Source of the DNA: Bacillota bacterium
GTDB lineage: Bacteria; Bacillota; Clostridia; Peptostreptococcales; Anaerovoracaceae
Assembly (NCBI GenBank): GCA_016284575.1
Contig: JAEEPD010000095.1
Coordinates: 1-17,223, forward strand
DNA length: 17,223 nt
Direction of reading: 5' to 3'
Part shown: positions 6,302-14,211 of the stretch, in pieces
Layout of the letters: each line of letters begins with the position of its first letter
How positions within the stretch are numbered: position 1 is the first letter of the stretch
Position numbers and translations under genes: made by a program
The notes under the pieces: model-generated
What the model saw: the letters and a program-made list of their open reading frames with translations, nothing else
What the model was told of the DNA's origin: nothing
Databases searched by the model: none

Positions 6302-8104
6302 ATGAAAGAAAAGAAAAAAAGCGATATCGCCGTTTTGCTGGATTATGCAGGCGGATATAAGGGGCTGACCTTCCTTGGAATGGGGCTTTCCGCTGCAGCC
6401 ATGGTCCTTGGAATGCTGCCTTATATCTGCATATGGCTGGTCGCCAGGGACCTGATAGCAGCAGCTCCGGACTGGACGAAGGCGGCAGGGATCGCACGCT
6501 ACGGCTGGATGGCCTTTGGCTTTGCCGTCGCAGGGATAGCAGTTTATTTTACAGCTCTCATGTGTACCCATGTTGCAGCCTTCAGAACTGCGTCAAATAT
6601 ACGCAAAAGGGGCATAGCACATCTCATGAAGACCCCCCTGGGCTTCTTTGATTCCAACGCTTCAGGCCTTCTCAGGAACCGGCTTGACGGAGCTGCTTCA
6701 GAGACTGAGACCCTGCTTGCCCACAATCTGGCTGATATTGCAGGGAGCGTTGCCATGCTGCTGGCCACCATAGTTCTGATGTTCGTGTTTGAATGGCGCA
6801 TGGGCGCTGCCTGCCTGATAGCGGCCGTGGTATCCGGCGCTGCCATGTTCTCCATGATGGGCGGAAAAAACGCGAAGCTGATGGCTGAATATTACGCGGC
6901 TCAGGACGTTATGAGCAAGGCTGGGACTGAATATGTGCGCGGAATACCTGTGGTAAAGGTATTCCAGCAGACCGTATATTCCTTCAGGGCCTTCAGACAG
7001 GCTATAGACGATTACAGCGCCAAGGCGGAACACTATCAGGGAGATGTATGCAAGGTCCCCCAGGCTCTGAATCTGACGGCAACGGAGGGAGCCTTCATCT
7101 TCCTTGTACCCGTCGCCCTGCTGATGGCGCCCGCTGCGCTTAAGAGCGGAAATTTTGCCGCATTCATAACCAATTTCGTGTTCTACGCAGCCTTCTCGGC
7201 TGTGGTCTCCACGGCTCTGGCTCGCATAATGTTCGCTGCCAGCGGCATGATGATGGCAAGCACCGCCCTGGGACGCATAGCTCAGGTCATGAGCGCTCCT
7301 GTTATGGAGATAACTGATGCCCCTGTTGCTCCAAAGGACAACAGCGTGGAATTCAAAAACGTAAGCTTTACCTACGAGGGCTCGGAGCTTCCTGCTCTTG
7401 ACAATATCTCCTTCAGGGTGGAGCCGGGCCAGACCGTGGCTCTTGTGGGCCCCTCAGGAGGAGGCAAGACCACCGCAGCCAGCCTTATCCCCCGCTTCTG
7501 GGACGTTAGCTCCGGCAGCGTGGAGGTGGGCGGAGTGGATGTACGGAGGACAGATCCTCACGTTCTGATGGATCAGGTGGCCTTCGTGTTCCAGAATACG
7601 CACCTTTTCAAGGCATCGATACTCGACAACGTACAGGCCGCCAGGCCGGAAGCATCCCGGGAGGAGGCTCTTGAAGCGCTTAAGGCTGCCCAGTGCGCTG
7701 ACATACTGGAGAAGCTTCCCGAGGGGATGGACACTGTTATAGGAACAAAGGGAACCTACCTTTCCGGAGGCGAAAAGCAGCGCATCGCCCTGGCCAGAGC
7801 CATTCTTAAGGACGCTCCCATAGTGGTCCTGGATGAGGCAACAGCCTTTGCTGACCCGGAAAACGAAGCCCTTATACAGAAGGCTTTCGCAAGGCTGATG
7901 GAAGGCCGGACTGTCATCATGATAGCCCACAGGCTTTCTACGGTGGTAGGGGCTGACAGGATAATCGTTCTGGAGAATGGCCGTGCGGCAGAGAGCGGCA
8001 CCCACGAGGAGCTCCTGAAGGCGGGAGGTCTCTATTCCCGCATGTGGAATGACTACAATCAGGCTGTTAAGTGGCGGATATCCGCATCAGAGGAGGTGGC
8101 GTAA
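6302..8104 (+). CDS. ABC transporter half (permease + ATPase), YbtP/Q- or IrtA/B-like
   Basis: A 600-residue half-transporter with about six membrane helices (roughly 20-320) and a C-terminal ATPase. Walker A is GPSGGGKTT (383-391), the signature LSGGEKQ (487-493), Walker B IVVLDE (507-512) and the switch His H543. All are canonical. The stretch DEATAFADPENE after Walker B is what I associate with the YbtPQ/IrtAB group, ABC transporters of exporter fold that take up ferric siderophores. The EYVRGIPVVKVFQQT segment of the membrane domain also fits. Unlike IrtA it has no siderophore-reductase domain. A ribosome site (GGAGG, 6290-6294) supports the ATG. It ends flush against the next ABC gene, so the two form a heterodimer from one transcript. 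Siderophore or other metal-complex uptake is favoured by the metal genes upstream; drug or peptide export remains possible. Confidence 0.88.
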   Translation: MKEKKKSDIAVLLDYAGGYKGLTFLGMGLSAAAMVLGMLPYICIWLVARDLIAAAPDWTKAAGIARYGWMAFGFAVAGIAVYFTALMCTHVAAFRTASNIRKRGIAHLMKTPLGFFDSNASGLLRNRLDGAASETETLLAHNLADIAGSVAMLLATIVLMFVFEWRMGAACLIAAVVSGAAMFSMMGGKNAKLMAEYYAAQDVMSKAGTEYVRGIPVVKVFQQTVYSFRAFRQAIDDYSAKAEHYQGDVCKVPQALNLTATEGAFIFLVPVALLMAPAALKSGNFAAFITNFVFYAAFSAVVSTALARIMFAASGMMMASTALGRIAQVMSAPVMEITDAPVAPKDNSVEFKNVSFTYEGSELPALDNISFRVEPGQTVALVGPSGGGKTTAASLIPRFWDVSSGSVEVGGVDVRRTDPHVLMDQVAFVFQNTHLFKASILDNVQAARPEASREEALEALKAAQCADILEKLPEGMDTVIGTKGTYLSGGEKQRIALARAILKDAPIVVLDEATAFADPENEALIQKAFARLMEGRTVIMIAHRLSTVVGADRIIVLENGRAAESGTHEELLKAGGLYSRMWNDYNQAVKWRISASEEVA

Positions 8105-9883
8105 GTGTTCGGAAAGGACTTTCAGCGCAAATATGCTCTTTCGGATCAGGGCATTAAAAATGTCAAAAAGGGTACGTTTTGGACCGTTATCACGAATCTT
8201 GTGGTGATGGGCGGCATGGGAGTGCTCTATTACATGATGACAGGATTCATGGCAGCTCTTACGGGAGAGGGGGCTCTTCCGGGGACTGCAGCGGTGCTGG
8301 CGGCGGTGGTCGTCTTCCTGCTGCTTTCATTCTTTACCCATCTTCAGCAGTATGTATCCACCTATGGACTTGTATACGGAGAGGTCAGGAACATGCGCAT
8401 AGGACTGGCTGAAAGGCTCAGGAAGCTGCCTCTGGGCTTTTTCGGAAAGAGGGATCTCGTGGACCTGACCGAAACGGTAATGGGGGACGTTAACCGCCTG
8501 GAGCACGTGTGGTCCCACTGCCTGAGCTATCTCTACGGTTCCTTCATCTCCACGGCATTGATCGCCGTGATGCTGCTGATCTACGACTGGCGTCTGGCTC
8601 TGGCCTGCCTCTGGGGAGTGCCTGTAGCCTTCATACTGCTTTTCGGAAGCCGCAGCCTGACTAAAAAGAATTCCGAGATAACAAAGGCTGCGGGGATCCA
8701 GGTGGCCGACGGAATACAGGAGACTCTGGAAAACATCCGGGAGATAAAGGCAACCAACCAGGAGGACCGCTTCATCAGGTCTCTTTACGACAAGATCGAC
8801 TACCACGAAAAGACCATGCTGCGCGGCGAGCTCCACACAGGCATTTTCGTCAATTCTGCCAGCGTGATAATGCGCCTCGGCGTGGCCACTACCATACTCA
8901 CCGGCGCGAAGCTGATAACGAGCGGCAGCATAGAATTCATGACCCTCTTCATGTTCCTGATGGTCATAACCCGCATCTACGCGCCCTTCGATCAGGCACT
9001 GGCCCTTATTGCGGAGATGTTCATGTCCCAGGTATCCGCCAGCCGCCTTATGGAGATCTATGAGACTAAGACAGCCGAGGGCGCGGAGCAGTTTAAGCCC
9101 GCAGGCCATGATATAGTCTTTGAAAACGTGGGCTTTGCCTACGATGGTGCCGGGTCCGGAAGCGGGGCTGAAGACGGGGAAGGAGAGCAGGTCCTGCGCG
9201 GCGTGAGCTTTACTGCAAAGGAAGGCGAGGTGACTGCTCTGGTAGGGCCCTCCGGCTCCGGAAAGAGCACCTGTGCAAGGCTTGCCGCAAGGCTCTGGGA
9301 CGTGTCTGAGGGCAGGATCAGCGTCGGAGGAGTGGATATCGGGACCGTGGATTCGGAGGTGCTGCTGACCGACTATTCCATGGTGTTCCAGGACGTGGTT
9401 CTGTTTGACGATACAGTAATGGAAAATATTCGTCTTGGAAAGCACGGGGCTTCGGATGAAGAGGTGCTGGCTGCCGCGGCTGCCGCCAACTGCGACGAGT
9501 TCGTGGAAAAGCTCCCCGCAGGCTATGCAACTCCCATAGGCGAAAATGGTGCGAAACTTTCCGGAGGCGAACGGCAGCGCATCTCAATAGCCAGAGCTCT
9601 TCTTAAGGATGCTCCCATCGTTCTTCTGGATGAAGCCACCGCTTCTTTGGACGTGGAAAACGAAACAAAGGTGCAGGGCGCGCTGTCCCGCCTGCTGACA
9701 GGCAAAACGGTGCTTGTGATAGCTCACCGCATGCGTACGGTGGAGGCTGCGGACAAGATAGTCGTGCTTTCCGAAGGAAGGGTGGCCGAGGAGGGCTCTC
9801 CTTCACAGCTTCTTGCAGACGAAAGCAGCATTTTCAGGCGCATGACCAGGCTTCAGGCTGCCAGCGCAGGCTGGAGCGTATAG
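8105..9883 (+). CDS. ABC transporter half (permease + ATPase), partner of the preceding gene
   Basis: A 592-residue half-transporter starting with GTG directly after the previous stop. The start is supported by a GAGGAGGTG ribosome site (8090-8098) within the end of the upstream gene. Membrane helices span roughly residues 25-320. The ATPase has Walker A GPSGSGKST (381-389), LSGGERQ (485-491) and Walker B IVLLDE (505-510) followed by ATASLDVENE. A short, low-complexity acidic Gly/Ser insertion (DGAGSGSGAEDGEGEQ) interrupts the start of the ATPase domain, just before the first conserved strand pair. Both nucleotide sites of the presumed heterodimer keep their catalytic Glu (E512 and E510), so neither half looks degenerate. 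An intrinsic terminator follows 58 bases later. Its role is tied to its partner: import of a metal chelate or export of a small molecule. Confidence 0.88.
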   Translation: MFGKDFQRKYALSDQGIKNVKKGTFWTVITNLVVMGGMGVLYYMMTGFMAALTGEGALPGTAAVLAAVVVFLLLSFFTHLQQYVSTYGLVYGEVRNMRIGLAERLRKLPLGFFGKRDLVDLTETVMGDVNRLEHVWSHCLSYLYGSFISTALIAVMLLIYDWRLALACLWGVPVAFILLFGSRSLTKKNSEITKAAGIQVADGIQETLENIREIKATNQEDRFIRSLYDKIDYHEKTMLRGELHTGIFVNSASVIMRLGVATTILTGAKLITSGSIEFMTLFMFLMVITRIYAPFDQALALIAEMFMSQVSASRLMEIYETKTAEGAEQFKPAGHDIVFENVGFAYDGAGSGSGAEDGEGEQVLRGVSFTAKEGEVTALVGPSGSGKSTCARLAARLWDVSEGRISVGGVDIGTVDSEVLLTDYSMVFQDVVLFDDTVMENIRLGKHGASDEEVLAAAAAANCDEFVEKLPAGYATPIGENGAKLSGGERQRISIARALLKDAPIVLLDEATASLDVENETKVQGALSRLLTGKTVLVIAHRMRTVEAADKIVVLSEGRVAEEGSPSQLLADESSIFRRMTRLQAASAGWSV

Positions 9884-9941
9884 AGCTGTGCTTCAGCCTT
9901 TGATTACGAACCGGCGGCTGCCGGAAAATAACTGAAATCGC

Positions 9942-9974
9942 GAATGGAGACCCCTGCGGCCTCCATTCTTTTTA
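9942..9974 (+). terminator. Intrinsic terminator after the ABC pair
   Basis: An 8-base perfect stem, GAATGGAG (9942-9949) with CTCCATTC (9961-9968), encloses an 11-base loop and is followed immediately by five T residues (9969-9973). This is a standard rho-independent terminator ending the ABC transcript. A second small inverted repeat (CCGGC/GCCGG at 9911-9924) lies just upstream. Confidence 0.8.
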
Positions 9975-10002
9975 TACCAAAATAGCTCGTAACATCTTTA
10001 AT

Positions 10003-10068
10003 TTGAAAAATGAATGATATATAATTATCAATTGGTAAAAGCTATTTTATTTTTATGAACGTTTTCAT
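10003..10068 (+). promoter_or_regulatory. Probable promoter region of the glycerol operon
   Basis: The gap before the glycerol operon turns sharply AT-rich (9975-10080). It contains a consensus -10 box TATAAT at 10020-10025. A TTGAAA at 10003-10008 is only 11 bases upstream, too close to be a normal -35, so the -35 may be the weak TTTAAT at 9997-10002. Further down, ATGAA(10055-10059)-CGTT-TTCAT(10064-10068) forms a perfect inverted repeat. It matches the right half of a CcpA catabolite site (cre) but fits the left half poorly. A 9-base inverted repeat, AAAATAGCT (9979-9987) and AGCTATTTT (10040-10048), brackets the -10 box. Glycerol genes are commonly catabolite-repressed, but the binding protein here is not established. 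Confidence 0.5.
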
Positions 10069-10092
10069 TATGCATTTTCTGAAAGGGTCGAA

Positions 10093-11163
10093 ATGAAAAA
10101 ATTTCTTAAAGTATTGCTGTCAATACTGCTGGTACTGGTCCTGATAGTGCTGGCTTATGTGGCATATATCTTTATTGCCTATCACCGGCTGCCGGATGAA
10201 ATGGATCTGGATATCAAGGGCCGGACCTCGATAGATCTTAAGCCTGCCCACGACTACACCATAGCCTCCTGGAACATAGGCTTCGGCGCCTACGAAAGCG
10301 ACTACGGCTTCTTCATGGACGGAGGCACCCAGAGCTGGGCCTGGTCCGAGGAGAGACTGAAGGCAAACCTGGATAAGATCATGGACCGGCTCAAGGAGCA
10401 GGATGCAGACCTGTATCTTATACAGGAGGTTGACTTCGACGCCACAAGGAGCTATCACGTGGACGAAAGGGAGTATCTGATCGACGCCCTGGGCGGAGAT
10501 GCCGCCTACAGCTTCGCCCAGAACTACGATTCACCCTTCCTGTTTTACCCCTTCACCCAGCCCCACGGCGCATCAAAGGCCGGAATTATGACCTTCTCAA
10601 GAGGCGGGATAAACTCCGCGCAGCGGATCTCACTGCCCATCGAAACGGGCTTCACCAAGTTCCTGGATCTTGACCGCTGCTACAGCAGGAATTTCATTTC
10701 CCTTGGGGGAGGACAGTTCCTGGTGCTCTATAACCTGCACCTTTCCGCCTACACCACAGACGGTACCATAGCCACAGAGCAGCTTAAGCTGCTGCTGGCG
10801 GATATGGAGGAGCAGTATTCCATGGGCAATTACTGCATAGCAGGCGGCGACTTCAACAAGGACCTGCTGGGCGATTCCAGCAAGTACTTCGGCGCCTCAG
10901 ACAAGGAATACAGCTGGGCTCAGCCCATTCCCGAGGGCACCTTCGACGGCTATCACGTGAGCCTTGTGGCTCCGCTGGATACGGCGAACCCGGTCGCATC
11001 CTGCAGGAACGCGGATGGTCCCTATCACGAAGGACAGTACGTGCTGACGGTGGATGGCTTTATGGTCACCGACAACATCAGCGTCGAGTCCGCCGAGGTC
11101 CTGGACTACCAATTCGAATACTCAGACCACAATCCGGTCATGATGAAATTTATGCTTGATTAA
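10093..11163 (+). CDS. Membrane-anchored endonuclease/exonuclease/phosphatase (EEP)-family hydrolase
   Basis: A 356-residue DNase I-like (EEP) fold protein. A basic start (MKKFLK) and one long hydrophobic helix (about 7-30) act as a membrane anchor, placing the catalytic domain outside the cell. Catalytic motifs appear in order: SWNIG (N61), IQEVD (metal ligand E112), NLHLSA (N214, H216), GGDFN (D253, N255), a late Asp at 321 in VDGF, and the terminal SDHNPV (D345, H346). All positions of the family active site are filled, so it should be an active Mg-dependent phosphodiesterase or phosphomonoesterase. Family members include nucleases, sphingomyelinases and inositol-phosphatases, and sequence alone does not separate them. 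It ends 12 bases before the glycerol kinase gene in the same transcript. It could thus release glycerol or glycerophosphate from phospholipid head groups, which is inference only. Confidence 0.87.
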   Translation: MKKFLKVLLSILLVLVLIVLAYVAYIFIAYHRLPDEMDLDIKGRTSIDLKPAHDYTIASWNIGFGAYESDYGFFMDGGTQSWAWSEERLKANLDKIMDRLKEQDADLYLIQEVDFDATRSYHVDEREYLIDALGGDAAYSFAQNYDSPFLFYPFTQPHGASKAGIMTFSRGGINSAQRISLPIETGFTKFLDLDRCYSRNFISLGGGQFLVLYNLHLSAYTTDGTIATEQLKLLLADMEEQYSMGNYCIAGGDFNKDLLGDSSKYFGASDKEYSWAQPIPEGTFDGYHVSLVAPLDTANPVASCRNADGPYHEGQYVLTVDGFMVTDNISVESAEVLDYQFEYSDHNPVMMKFMLD

Positions 11164-11175
11164 AGGAGGAATGCT

Positions 11176-12669
11176 ATGAAGTATGTAATGGCGCTGGATT
11201 CCGGCACCACATCAAATCGCTGCATACTGTTCGATAAGAACGGTAAAATATGCAGCATGGCGCAGATGGAATTCAAGCAGCACTATCCGAAGCCCGGCTG
11301 GGTGGAGCACAACCCCAATGCTATCTGGGCGACCCAGCTCAGCACTGCCATCGAAGCAATGGCAAGGATAGGCGCCAGGGAGAGCGATATAGAGGCCATA
11401 GGCATCACCAATCAGAGAGAGACCACCATCGTGTGGGACAAAAATACCGGTGAGCCTGTATACCGGGCAATAGTCTGGCAGTGCCGCCGCACCAGCGAAT
11501 ACTGCGACGAGCTCAAGGCCAGAGGACTTACGGACATGATACGCGAGAAGACAGGCCTTGTTATCGATGCCTATTTCTCCGGTACCAAGCTCCGCTGGAT
11601 ACTGGAAAACGTGCCCGGAGCAAGGGAAAGGGCAGAGAATGGCGAGCTGCTGTTCGGCACCGTGGAGACCTGGCTCATATGGAAGCTCACCGGCGGGAAG
11701 GTCCACGCCACGGACTATTCCAATGCCTCCCGCACCATGATGTTCAACATCAACACTCTGGACTGGGACGATGAGATACTTGAGATACTGAATGTGCCCC
11801 GCTGCATGCTGCCAAAGCCCATGCCATCCTCCGGGATCTTCGGATATACGGACATCGAGGCCCTTGGCCCCGGCATTCCTATTGCAGGCGCCGCGGGAGA
11901 TCAGCAGGCAGCCCTCTTCGGCCAGACCTGCTTTGAGGCAGGGGAGACCAAGAATACCTATGGCACAGGCGGCTTCCTTCTGATGAACACAGGAGAAAAA
12001 CCTGTATTCTCCAAGAACGGGCTGGTCACCACCATTGCCTGGGGTATGGACGGAAAGGTTAACTACGCGCTGGAGGGTTCCATATTCGTGGCCGGCGCCG
12101 CGGTTCAGTGGCTGAGAGACGAGCTTCGCCTGGTGCACAGCGCCTCCGAGACCGAGGCTATGGCTCTTGAGGTAAAGGATACCAACGGCTGCTACGTGGT
12201 TCCCGCCTTCACGGGTCTTGGCGCGCCCCATTGGGACCAGTACGCAAGAGGCACCATCGTGGGCATCACAAGGGGCGTTAACAGGAACCACATAGTCCGG
12301 GCCACCCTTGACAGCATGGCTTACCAGGTGAACGATGTTCTCAGGGCCATGGAGGCCGACGCGGGCATGGATATCCCCGACCTTAAGGTGGACGGCGGAG
12401 CCTCCGCCAATAACTACCTGCTTCAGTCCCAGAGCAATATAGCGGGCTGCAAGGTGCTGCGCCCCGAGTGCGTGGAATCCACAGCCATGGGAGCTGCATA
12501 TCTGGCGGGTCTTGCCACGGGATACTGGAAGGATAAGGACGAGCTTAAAAAGATCTGGGCCATCGACCGGAGCTTTGAGCCTGAAATAGATGAAGCAGAA
12601 CGCAGCGCCATGATAAAGGGCTGGAACAAGGCCGTCAGATGCGCTTACGGCTGGGCAAAGGAGGAATAG
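11176..12669 (+). CDS. glpK: Glycerol kinase
   Basis: Glycerol kinase phosphorylates glycerol to sn-glycerol-3-phosphate with ATP in the cytoplasm. The 497-residue length is typical. The phosphate-binding loop is ALDSGTTS (D8-T12). The glycerol site residues are R81-E82 (in TNQRETT), W101, Y133 and D242-Q243 (in GDQQAALFG), corresponding to E. coli R83/E84, W103, Y135 and D245/Q246. NTYGTGGF (260-267) and DGGASANN in the second domain bind nucleotide. A perfect ribosome site (AAAGGAGGA) ends 5 bases before the ATG. The region just before GDQQ (about 222-240), where some Firmicutes enzymes carry the His activated by the PTS protein HPr, has no His. No glycerol facilitator gene is adjacent. The product of this enzyme is the substrate of the next gene. 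Confidence 0.97.
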   Translation: MKYVMALDSGTTSNRCILFDKNGKICSMAQMEFKQHYPKPGWVEHNPNAIWATQLSTAIEAMARIGARESDIEAIGITNQRETTIVWDKNTGEPVYRAIVWQCRRTSEYCDELKARGLTDMIREKTGLVIDAYFSGTKLRWILENVPGARERAENGELLFGTVETWLIWKLTGGKVHATDYSNASRTMMFNINTLDWDDEILEILNVPRCMLPKPMPSSGIFGYTDIEALGPGIPIAGAAGDQQAALFGQTCFEAGETKNTYGTGGFLLMNTGEKPVFSKNGLVTTIAWGMDGKVNYALEGSIFVAGAAVQWLRDELRLVHSASETEAMALEVKDTNGCYVVPAFTGLGAPHWDQYARGTIVGITRGVNRNHIVRATLDSMAYQVNDVLRAMEADAGMDIPDLKVDGGASANNYLLQSQSNIAGCKVLRPECVESTAMGAAYLAGLATGYWKDKDELKKIWAIDRSFEPEIDEAERSAMIKGWNKAVRCAYGWAKEE

Positions 12670-12672
12670 GAT

Positions 12673-14211
12673 TTGTACGATGTAATTATAATCGGCGCGG
12701 GTGTCAGCGGCTGCGCAGCTGCAAGATACCTGAGCGCCTACGATGCAAAGGTCCTGGTGCTTGAAAGAGCAGAGGACGTGTGCTGCGGCACAAGCAAGGC
12801 CAACAGCGCCATAGTCCATGCGGGCTTCGACGCCGTGCCGGGCAGCCTTATGGCAAAATACAATGTGGAGGGCAGCCTTATGATGGAGGCTCTCTCACGG
12901 GAGCTGGACATCCCCTACAAGCGCTGCGGAAGCCTTGTGGTAAGGACCGAAAGCGACCCGAGAGAAGGCCTGGAGGAGCTGCTGGAAAGAGGCAGGAAAA
13001 ACGGAGTGGAGGGCCTGGAGATAATAGGCCGTGAGCGCCTTAGGGAAATGGAGCCCAACATCTCCGATGACGCAGCGGAAGCCCTCTGGGCACCCACCGG
13101 CGCCATCATCTGCCCCTTTGAACTCACCATCGCCCTTGCGGAAAACGCTGCTGTCAACGGCGCTGAATTCAGGTTCGATACCGAGGTCACAGGCCTTGAG
13201 CCCTTTAAGACCGCTGACGGAGACGGCTGGCTGGTGAAAACGGACAAGGGGGATTTCGAAGCTCTGACCGTCATCAACGCCGCAGGTGTATACGCTGACA
13301 AATTCCACAACATGGTCAGCGAAAAGAAGCTGCACATCACCCCCAGGCGCGGCGATTACTATCTGCTTGACAGAGAGGTGGGCGATTTCGTGAGCCACAC
13401 CATCTTCCAGCTTCCCGACGATATGGGCAAGGGCGTTCTGGTGAGCCAGACCGTTCACGGAAACATCATCGTGGGTCCCACAGCCTTCAACATCGAAGAC
13501 AAGGAGGGCGTCAACACCACCGCCGAGGGCCTTGCTGCAATCAACCAGAAGGCAGGAAAGTGCGTGAAGAACATCCCTCTCAACCAGACTATTACAAGCT
13601 TTGCGGGGCTCAGAGCCCAGGAGGACGGCAAGGACTTCGTCATCGGCGAGCCCGATGATGCTCCCGGCTTCTACGACTGCGCAGGCATAGCCTCCCCCGG
13701 TCTTTCCTCCGCTCCTGCCATAGGAAAGGCTCTGGCGGAGATGATAGCCGGAAAGCTGGATCTAAAGAAGAATCCTGACTTCTGGCCCATCAGACACGGC
13801 ATACTCAAGCCCTCCGATCTGGACCTTGAGCAGCGCACCGAGCTCATCAAAAAGGACAGCTCCTATGGCCAGATAATCTGCCGCTGCGAGAGCATCACAG
13901 AGGGAGAGATCATCGATGCCATAACAAGGCCTCTTGGCGCTAAGAGCCTTGACGGCGTAAAGCGCCGCACCAGAGCAGGCATGGGCCGCTGCCAGGCAGG
14001 TTTCTGCAGTCCCAAGGTAATGGAGATACTTGCAAGAGAGCTGAAGGTTCCCATGAGCGAGATCACCAAGAGCGGCGGTGGCTCAAAGCTCATTCTTGAA
14101 AACCTCAAGGACGGCCTTTCCGAAGAGAGCGAGGGTCTTAAGGCCATTGCAAAATGGGCTGCTGACAGGGAAAAGGCAGAGGCTGCCGGAAAGGAGGCAG
14201 AAAATGCTTAA
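12673..14211 (+). CDS. glpA: GlpA-like FAD-dependent glycerol-3-phosphate dehydrogenase with C-terminal [2Fe-2S] (BFD-like) domain
   Basis: A 512-residue flavoprotein. The N-terminal FAD fold has GxGxxG at G8-G13 (GAGVSG), and the DAO-type oxidase domain runs to about 370. The C-terminal domain (about 395-460) has the four-cysteine BFD-like pattern C403, C405, C440 and C445 (CRC ... CQAGFC), which should bind a [2Fe-2S] cluster. The family oxidises glycerol-3-phosphate to dihydroxyacetone phosphate, passing electrons to FAD and then the cluster. The start is TTG at 12673, with AAAGGAGGA at 12658-12666 lying across the glpK stop. It immediately follows glycerol kinase, so the substrate assignment is well supported by context. 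Unlike E. coli GlpABC there is no GlpC; partners are probably the next two genes. It could alternatively be a related FAD oxidase on another hydroxy acid, but the glpK coupling argues against this. Confidence 0.9.
   Translation: MYDVIIIGAGVSGCAAARYLSAYDAKVLVLERAEDVCCGTSKANSAIVHAGFDAVPGSLMAKYNVEGSLMMEALSRELDIPYKRCGSLVVRTESDPREGLEELLERGRKNGVEGLEIIGRERLREMEPNISDDAAEALWAPTGAIICPFELTIALAENAAVNGAEFRFDTEVTGLEPFKTADGDGWLVKTDKGDFEALTVINAAGVYADKFHNMVSEKKLHITPRRGDYYLLDREVGDFVSHTIFQLPDDMGKGVLVSQTVHGNIIVGPTAFNIEDKEGVNTTAEGLAAINQKAGKCVKNIPLNQTITSFAGLRAQEDGKDFVIGEPDDAPGFYDCAGIASPGLSSAPAIGKALAEMIAGKLDLKKNPDFWPIRHGILKPSDLDLEQRTELIKKDSSYGQIICRCESITEGEIIDAITRPLGAKSLDGVKRRTRAGMGRCQAGFCSPKVMEILARELKVPMSEITKSGGGSKLILENLKDGLSEESEGLKAIAKWAADREKAEAAGKEAENA

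Noticed and set aside
8327..9445. 372-codon open frame on the - strand opposite the second ABC gene
   Set aside because: No motif or ribosome site; it is a shadow of a well-defined ABC ATPase on the + strand.
9911..9924. CCGGC/GCCGG small hairpin as a terminator
   Set aside because: The stem has only five pairs and no T run follows; the real terminator is at 9942-9974.
10055..10068. CcpA cre site before the glycerol operon
   Set aside because: It is a perfect ATGAA-N4-TTCAT inverted repeat, but it is two bases shorter than cre, and when aligned on CG the left half has three mismatches. Kept only as part of the promoter region, not as a cre call.
11212..12819. Long 535-codon open frame on the - strand opposite glpK
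   Set aside because: It is the mirror of glpK in a GC-rich, codon-biased gene. Its protein has low-complexity Ala/Gly/His/Leu content with no recognisable domain, while the + strand encodes an unmistakable glycerol kinase.
14078..14203. Extended start for the second oxidoreductase
   Set aside because: It would lie inside the GlpA-like gene and add 42 residues unlike any FAD-fold N-terminus. The ATG at 14204 has a good ribosome site and begins directly with the FAD-binding strand.
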